Shown: positions 59,301 through 64,000 of the stretch, piece by piece | Layout: the number at the start of each line of letters is the position of its first letter | How positions within the stretch are numbered: the stretch's first letter is position 1 | From: Brevibacillus_H sp041920465 | GTDB lineage: Bacteria; Bacillota; Bacilli; Brevibacillales; Brevibacillaceae | Assembly: GCA_041920465.1 (NCBI GenBank) | Contig: JBHGXW010000062.1 | Span: forward strand, 1 to 64,000 | Length of the DNA: 64,000 bases | Reading direction: 5' to 3' | The notes under the pieces: model-generated | Told to the model about the DNA's origin: nothing | The model's database searches: none | Seen by the model: only the letters and a program-made list of their open reading frames with translations | Translations under genes and position numbers: made by a program

Positions 59301-60575
59301 ATGCAAGCACAGGAACAATCGCAAGAAAAAGTGGTTCTCACGGAAGAACAACGACAAGAGGTAGAGCGCCAAATGCGAATTATCCGCCGCGGCGTAGCAG
59401 AAATCGTGCCGGAGGAGGATTTGCGCAGGAAGCTGGAGCGTTTCGTGACACAAGGCATCCCGCTGCGTGTCAAGCTGGGATTGGACCCGTCTGCTCCTGA
59501 TATCCACGTGGGTCATACCGTAGTCCTGCAAAAAATGCGTCAATTTCAAGAGCTTGGGCATACGATCCAGCTTGTCATTGGCGATTTCACCGGGCGAATT
59601 GGCGATCCGACGGGCAAATCCGAGACACGCAAGCAACTGACCGAAGAACAGGTAAAAGAGAATGCCAAAAGCTATGTGGAGCAATTTGGCAAAGTGCTGG
59701 ATGCGAGCAAAATGGAAGTCAACTACAACTCCACCTGGCTTGCCCCAATGACTTTCGCTGACGTCGTTGAGCTGGCAGCGAAGACAACCGTAGCCCGCAT
59801 GCTGGAACGTGACGATTTCGAGAAGCGTTATCAAAACAATCAACCAATCTCGATCCATGAGTTCTTTTATCCGCTGATGCAAGGTTATGATTCCGTGGCG
59901 CTTCAAAGTGACGTGGAACTGGGCGGCACCGATCAGAAGTTTAATCTCTTGATGGGCCGGACCCTGCAAAAAGAATTCGGCCAAGAGCAGCAAGTCATCC
60001 TTACCATGCCGATTCTGGAAGGTTTGGACGGCGTGCAGAAAATGTCCAAAAGCCTTGGCAACTACATTGGGATTAACGAGGCGCCTAACGAAATTTACGG
60101 CAAAACCATGTCTGTGCCGGATGAGCTGATGTTAAAGTATTACGAGCTGGCAACTGACATTACTTTGGAGGATCTGGAAAAGCTGCGCTCTGGGTTAGCC
60201 GATGGTTCTATTCACCCGCGGGATGCCAAAATGAATCTGGCCAAAACCTTCGTCCGCATGTTCCACGGAGAAGAGGCAGCCGAAGAAGCGGAAAACCACT
60301 TCAAAACCGTCTTTCAACAACGAGCACTGCCAACCGATATTCCAGAGGTTGCCCTGGACTTCAGCGCCTATGAAAACGGAGAGGCGAATATCGTCAATCT
60401 TGTGTTTGACCTCAAGCTGGCTGAATCCAAAGGGGAAGCTCGCCGCATGGTGCAGCAGGGCGCAGTAAAAGTGAATGAAGAAAAAGTAGGAGATATCAAC
60501 GCTTCCGTGAAAGTGGAGGAAGGCACTGTTGTGCAAGTTGGGAAGCGGAAGTTCGCGAAAGTCGTCAGCCGTTAA
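59301..60575 (+). CDS. tyrS: Tyrosyl-tRNA synthetase
   Basis: Attaches tyrosine to tRNA-Tyr. 424 residues. The HIGH-type motif is HVGH in DPSAPDIHVGHTVV (about residue 69) and KMSKS is at about 248-252. The C-terminal S4-like domain (about 355-424, EARRMVQQGAVKVNEEKV) binds tRNA. The sequence resembles the TyrZ type more than the short TyrS type. GGAGAGAG lies before the ATG. Controlled by the T-box leader; repeat A and hairpin C lie in its mRNA leader. Confidence 0.96.
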   Translation: MQAQEQSQEKVVLTEEQRQEVERQMRIIRRGVAEIVPEEDLRRKLERFVTQGIPLRVKLGLDPSAPDIHVGHTVVLQKMRQFQELGHTIQLVIGDFTGRIGDPTGKSETRKQLTEEQVKENAKSYVEQFGKVLDASKMEVNYNSTWLAPMTFADVVELAAKTTVARMLERDDFEKRYQNNQPISIHEFFYPLMQGYDSVALQSDVELGGTDQKFNLLMGRTLQKEFGQEQQVILTMPILEGLDGVQKMSKSLGNYIGINEAPNEIYGKTMSVPDELMLKYYELATDITLEDLEKLRSGLADGSIHPRDAKMNLAKTFVRMFHGEEAAEEAENHFKTVFQQRALPTDIPEVALDFSAYENGEANIVNLVFDLKLAESKGEARRMVQQGAVKVNEEKVGDINASVKVEEGTVVQVGKRKFAKVVSR

Positions 60576-60653
60576 AAAAACGTTGTTCCGTCAGGGAGTG
60601 GCAAAAACGGAACCTTCCTGTAAAGAGAAGAAGTTGCCGCTCTCTTTTTTCTC

Positions 60654-60700
60654 TTCAGCAAAAAAAGCATCCACTGCTTGGTGGATGCTTTTTTGCTGAA
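60654..60700. terminator. Bidirectional terminator between tyrS and rpsD
   Basis: TTCAGCAAAAAAAGCATCCA pairs with TGGATGCTTTTTTGCTGAA. Flanking A and T runs serve both strands. Confidence 0.9.
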
Positions 60701-60747
60701 GAGCCCCGTCCGGCATAGCGGCAGCCCAAGCCGGATGGACTTCCATA

Positions 60748-61344
60748 TTAACGGCTGTAGAACTCGACGATGAGAACCTCGTTGATTTCTGCAGGCATTT
60801 CTTCACGCTCAGGCAGGCGGGTGAAGGTACCTTCCAATTTGTTGTCATCAAATGTGATGTAGTTTGGAAGGAATGTGCGAGCTTCAAGAGATTCTTTCAC
60901 GATTGCCAGGTTGCGGGATTTTTCGCGCAAGCTGATTACGTCACCTGGTTGTACACGGTAAGAAGGAATGTCTACACGTTTACCGTTTACGAGGAAGTGG
61001 CCATGGTTAACCAATTGGCGAGCAGCTGGGCGAGTTGGAGCAAAGCCCATGCGATATACCACGTTATCCAAACGGGATTCAAGCAATTTCATGAAGTTTT
61101 CGCCAACTACGCCGGACATTTTGGAAGCAAGATCGAAAGTGCGGCGGAATTGCTTCTCGTTAACACCGAACATATGGCGAAGTTTTTGTTTCTCTTGCAA
61201 CTGAACGCCATATTCGCTCAATTTGCGGCGATTGTGGCCATGCTGTCCTGGCGGGAAGTTGCGTTTAATGTCTTTTCCTGTACCGTCCAAAGAGATACCG
61301 AGACGGCGAGCCAATTTGTGGCGAGGTCCTGTGTAACGTGCCAT
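60748..61344 (-). CDS. rpsD: 30S ribosomal protein S4
   Basis: 198 residues, a complete S4. It has MARYTGPRHKLARRLGISL at the N-terminus, the S4 RNA-binding domain (about 90-155, RLDNVVYRMGFAPTRPAARQLV) and a C-terminal FYSR. It binds 16S rRNA early in small-subunit assembly and represses its own synthesis in Bacillus. AAAGGAGA precedes the ATG. It is convergent with tyrS, as in Bacillus. Confidence 0.98.
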   Translation of the reverse strand: MARYTGPRHKLARRLGISLDGTGKDIKRNFPPGQHGHNRRKLSEYGVQLQEKQKLRHMFGVNEKQFRRTFDLASKMSGVVGENFMKLLESRLDNVVYRMGFAPTRPAARQLVNHGHFLVNGKRVDIPSYRVQPGDVISLREKSRNLAIVKESLEARTFLPNYITFDDNKLEGTFTRLPEREEMPAEINEVLIVEFYSR

Positions 61345-61365
61345 GTGTTTTTCAGTCTCCTTTAA

Positions 61366-61586
61366 TTTGGGATTCGCAGGTGTTTACTTCCGAAAGACTA
61401 GTCTCATCTTTACCTACACGAACTTCGGACGGTAGCGTTTCCGCATCGTGCTCCGTTGCAGAAAGATGTTCAGCCGCTGTTCTGCAAGGGATGGGACTAA
61501 GAGGGTAATCTTCCGTTTTTACCTACAATCAATGCTACCCTGCACACATACATTCAATATTATAGTTTGGCTTGCAGGAAAGTCAA
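61366..61586 (-). promoter_or_regulatory. rpsD promoter and probable S4 autoregulatory leader
   Basis: On the minus strand TTGACT (61586-61581), 16 bases, TATAAT (61564-61559). About 200 bases of leader follow, with a repeated GTAGGTAAA motif (in GTAGGTAAAAACGGAAG and GTGTAGGTAAAGATGAG) and several GC-rich stems. Its length and position match the S4 leader of Firmicutes, but I could not fold it. Confidence 0.55.
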
Positions 61587-61593
61587 GCATCTT

Positions 61594-63852
61594 TTAGTTC
61601 GGGAATTTGTTTTCTTCCAACTCTCTGCGTTTCTCAATGAAACGATAGAAGGCAACAGCGGCATCAGCGCGGGAAACCGAAGCTTTCGGTTTAAATTGAT
61701 TTTTCTCGCCTGTCATGATGCCAAGTGCAGTGACAATGGCAATGGCACCGCGATGCTTGGAGTTATTTACATCGGTCAATTTGGTCTCGAACAGAGATTG
61801 ATAGGAAGCCAGCTTCTTGTAGCCGAGCGCACGAACGATCATATCAGCCAGTTCTTCCTTGGTAATTTGTTCGTCCGGCTTCAGTGTCGGCGAAGTCTTA
61901 TCAAGGATTCCCAGGTTAACAGCGGTTTCCACCGAGGCAAAGTAACGGGAACCAGCCGCAACGTCAGAGTAGGAAGCTTTACGGCTGGACAACCAATCAG
62001 GATAGAAACGTCCCTGATTCAAGGAAATCATCAGCATGTCGATCATTTCCCCGCGAGTAATCGGACGGTCCGGCATAATCTTGCCGTCGATCAGCGAAAC
62101 CGCGTCGTATTCGTACATCAGGCCAAGTTCTTTGGCAGCAGGATGATTTTTCAAATCGGACGGCTCTGAACGGTGCAGATTCGCCAATTTCCCGTTCGCC
62201 TGATTTTTCCATTCGCCTGTTACCGCGTCATACACATATGGTTGATCAAACGGCGTTAATGTCATCCGGTAAACCAGTTTGGCCGTTCTTTCCGAAATCT
62301 CACCCGCTTTCTCCATCACGGGATCGTTGATTGGTGGAAGCACGTAGATTAAATCGGCATCGCTTTCTTTCATGTAGGCTTCAAGAGCCTGCTCAGCGGA
62401 CTTGTGATCCGGAATTTTATCCGGATAGGTTTCCTTGCCGATATTGATATAGTAGTAGAGAACCTCACCGGTATTCATGTCGATCGAGATGTTGGCATCT
62501 CCGGATGCGGCAGGGACGCCTTGTACCAAGCGTTTGAACGAGAAGAACATCCGTCCTTGCTCGGCCTGGTATTTGGATTCGTCCGTCATGGAATCGACCA
62601 AGTAGAAGGAGGAAGCGAGAGTAGGCGAAAATTTGCGCATGAACTCCATTGCTTTTTCTTGACCCTGTTCCTTGGTGAATTTCGGTTTTTCTATGGCTGC
62701 AGGATTGTATCTTTTTTCATTCGAGTAGTTGAGTACATCGCCGTTTTGTCCGTCAATGGAAATGAACAGGTACCGCCCATCCTTCGTTTTGTCTTTCTTT
62801 TCGAACTGCAGATCCCAGACAGGACGTCCGCCGCGATAATCGTTTTCGTTGTAGTTGGCTCCCTGAAGCTGGTAGCCGGAAAGATCAAACAGCTTGTTCG
62901 CGTAGCTGACCGCACTGTCTTGATCAAGCGGTTCTCCTTTGTGAAGCGGTTCGAGCGGTTTCTCGCTGACAGGAACAGGAGCTGTCTCGTCTTTTAAATC
63001 ATTTAAGCCCATTGTGAGCGGTTTTTTGGTTGCCGCATCGAGATAGAAAGTAAATGGGTTGAGATAGGCAAGGAGAGGGGGATCTTGGTCTCCTGGCTTC
63101 ATTTTTTCCCAAGGAATGATGAAGCTTAACTTGGGAACAGCAGCCTTGCGGAAAGCTTCAAGCGCTTCGTCCCGGGAGACGGGCTTGCTTTCTTCAAATT
63201 TGATCTTATCGTTCCAGTTTAATTGGTAGTTGAAGATTTTGCCGCTGCCGTCAACCGAAATATCGATGCCATTATCCGCAAACGGCACGTTGTTCACCAT
63301 TCGCACAAAACGGAAGAAATGAACGACATTGGTGCCAAGCGGAGTCTTGGGAACCGGGACATCCTTAGTGTAGAGTTGAACATCTTTGGCCCGGATGGGA
63401 GCAACTTTGGCAATGAAGTCGCTGGCGATCTTTTGGGCTGCATCTCGAGATATCACTTTGTTGACTGGGGCGGATTGCATAGGACTATAGGAGGAGTAGG
63501 ATGTTAGTTCACCGGTATCCGCATGAATGGCAACATAGATGGAGGATACTCCGTAGTCAGGATTGGCGCTTTTCTTCACCCAGTTAAACGACCATTCCGG
63601 AAAAGGGCGCCACTTGTCAGCTGCTCGAAAAGAAGTGTTGTCCAGTTGATAGTCATCTGGAATGGAGAACAGTTTTTTAGCCTGGTCTAATGCTTGCTCT
63701 TTCGATAATTTCACGTCAGCAGGAGCGGCTGCAACCGCAATTGCTTTGGTTACGGCGGAAGTAGAATAGGAATTTGCCAAGGCAGGTGTTATTGGAAATA
63801 AAAGAGATGCCGATAAAACCAGCAAGCTTGAGTTTTTAAGCATTCGCTTCAT
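61594..63852 (-). CDS. Secreted YcdB/PepSY-type protein with S-layer homology domains
   Basis: 752 residues. A signal peptide (about 1-27, cleavage after ALA) leads to repeated YcdB/YcdC-like PepSY modules (for example SKEQALDQAKKLFSIPDDY and TKEQGQEKAMEFMRKFSP). The C-terminal 190 residues are about three S-layer homology motifs (DRPITRGEMIDMLMISL, LKPDEQITKEELADMIVRAL, FKPKASVSRADAAVAFYRFI) that bind cell wall polymer. A likely surface protein. ATG 63850-63852 was chosen, with AGGGGG 8 bases upstream. Confidence 0.88.
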   Translation of the reverse strand: MKRMLKNSSLLVLSASLLFPITPALANSYSTSAVTKAIAVAAAPADVKLSKEQALDQAKKLFSIPDDYQLDNTSFRAADKWRPFPEWSFNWVKKSANPDYGVSSIYVAIHADTGELTSYSSYSPMQSAPVNKVISRDAAQKIASDFIAKVAPIRAKDVQLYTKDVPVPKTPLGTNVVHFFRFVRMVNNVPFADNGIDISVDGSGKIFNYQLNWNDKIKFEESKPVSRDEALEAFRKAAVPKLSFIIPWEKMKPGDQDPPLLAYLNPFTFYLDAATKKPLTMGLNDLKDETAPVPVSEKPLEPLHKGEPLDQDSAVSYANKLFDLSGYQLQGANYNENDYRGGRPVWDLQFEKKDKTKDGRYLFISIDGQNGDVLNYSNEKRYNPAAIEKPKFTKEQGQEKAMEFMRKFSPTLASSFYLVDSMTDESKYQAEQGRMFFSFKRLVQGVPAASGDANISIDMNTGEVLYYYINIGKETYPDKIPDHKSAEQALEAYMKESDADLIYVLPPINDPVMEKAGEISERTAKLVYRMTLTPFDQPYVYDAVTGEWKNQANGKLANLHRSEPSDLKNHPAAKELGLMYEYDAVSLIDGKIMPDRPITRGEMIDMLMISLNQGRFYPDWLSSRKASYSDVAAGSRYFASVETAVNLGILDKTSPTLKPDEQITKEELADMIVRALGYKKLASYQSLFETKLTDVNNSKHRGAIAIVTALGIMTGEKNQFKPKASVSRADAAVAFYRFIEKRRELEENKFPN

Positions 63853-64000
63853 ACAAAATGCCCCCTTGATTAGCCTTACTGTCATGTAAGACGAGGAAGG
63901 GGATGGCAACGTTTCAATATTTTTTTTTACAAAATAATCAGAAAAGCGAATATGCCCGGCAAAGATTATAGCGTGATATCTTTCAATCCTATATAATAGA

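Noticed and set aside
1..64000. CRISPR array, prophage or insertion sequence
   Set aside because: No regularly spaced direct repeats, phage structural genes or transposase/integrase frames were seen; the dispersed repeats are intergenic and non-coding.

Overview
The window comes from a spore-forming, low-to-mid GC Gram-positive bacterium of the Bacilli. The evidence is the gene content: yheC/D-type spore coat ATP-grasp, two YjcZ-type sporulation mini-proteins, a bacilliredoxin (YtxJ), the ccpA-aroA and acuABC neighbourhood known from Bacillus, tyrS next to rpsD, a soluble SftA translocase, SAM-I and T-box leaders, and strong AGGAGG ribosome binding sites with frequent GTG/TTG starts. The mixture resembles Brevibacillus / Tumebacillus / Effusibacillus-type genomes, but the genus cannot be fixed from sequence alone. 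No rRNA, tRNA, CRISPR, prophage or transposase was seen.

Layout. 1-402: a nested intergenic repeat. 403-9110: ilvD, signal peptidase, an EamA exporter, a thioesterase, an inositol-phosphatase-like enzyme, then a sigma-54 activator followed by tryptophanase behind a textbook -24/-12 promoter. 9278-17080: lipoprotein, sftA, a frameshifted quinone oxidoreductase, an MFS exporter, an IclR regulator. 17176-22254: an ECF sigma / split anti-sigma operon with its own ECF promoter, then aconitase. 22471-26017: molybdenum cofactor genes (ThiF/MoeB-like, a MoaD-MoaE fusion, moaA, moaC). 26079-28552: an MBOAT/SGNH-type pair for surface-polymer acylation. 28664-33577: MarR repressor with two matching operators, an RND pump and a lipoprotein adaptor. 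33589-35030: SAM riboswitch and mtnE. 35096-38838: repeat, Nudix hydrolase, a gene behind two Fur-box-like sites, an IMEF-type encapsulin nanocompartment for iron, an HD-GYP protein. 39039-46660: small regulators, a PDZ-less HtrA protease, M29 aminopeptidase, sporulation mini-genes, yheC/D, ytxJ and a frameshifted pterin dehydratase. 46806-55349: a large FtsA-like protein, aroA, ccpA, an MTA/SAH nucleosidase-glutaredoxin fusion, acuCBA. 55486-64000: class A PBP with fibronectin domains, T-box/tyrS, rpsD with leader, and an S-layer-anchored YcdB-type protein.

The least explained material lies between genes. One repeat family (A) forms long rods with conserved ends (copies near 1, 35140, 50512 and 59022; shorter relatives near 41686 and 43015) and usually follows an AAAGTTTAACC hairpin (C). 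A second family (B; near 151, 23538, 46710, 50416) sits just after stop codons. Its larger members carry small hairpins whose loops, read on the minus strand, are CAGGAYG, and whose stems show compensatory changes. Those loops resemble CsrA-binding hairpins. One B copy is nested inside an A copy, and one A copy lies inside the tyrS leader between the T-box terminator and the gene.
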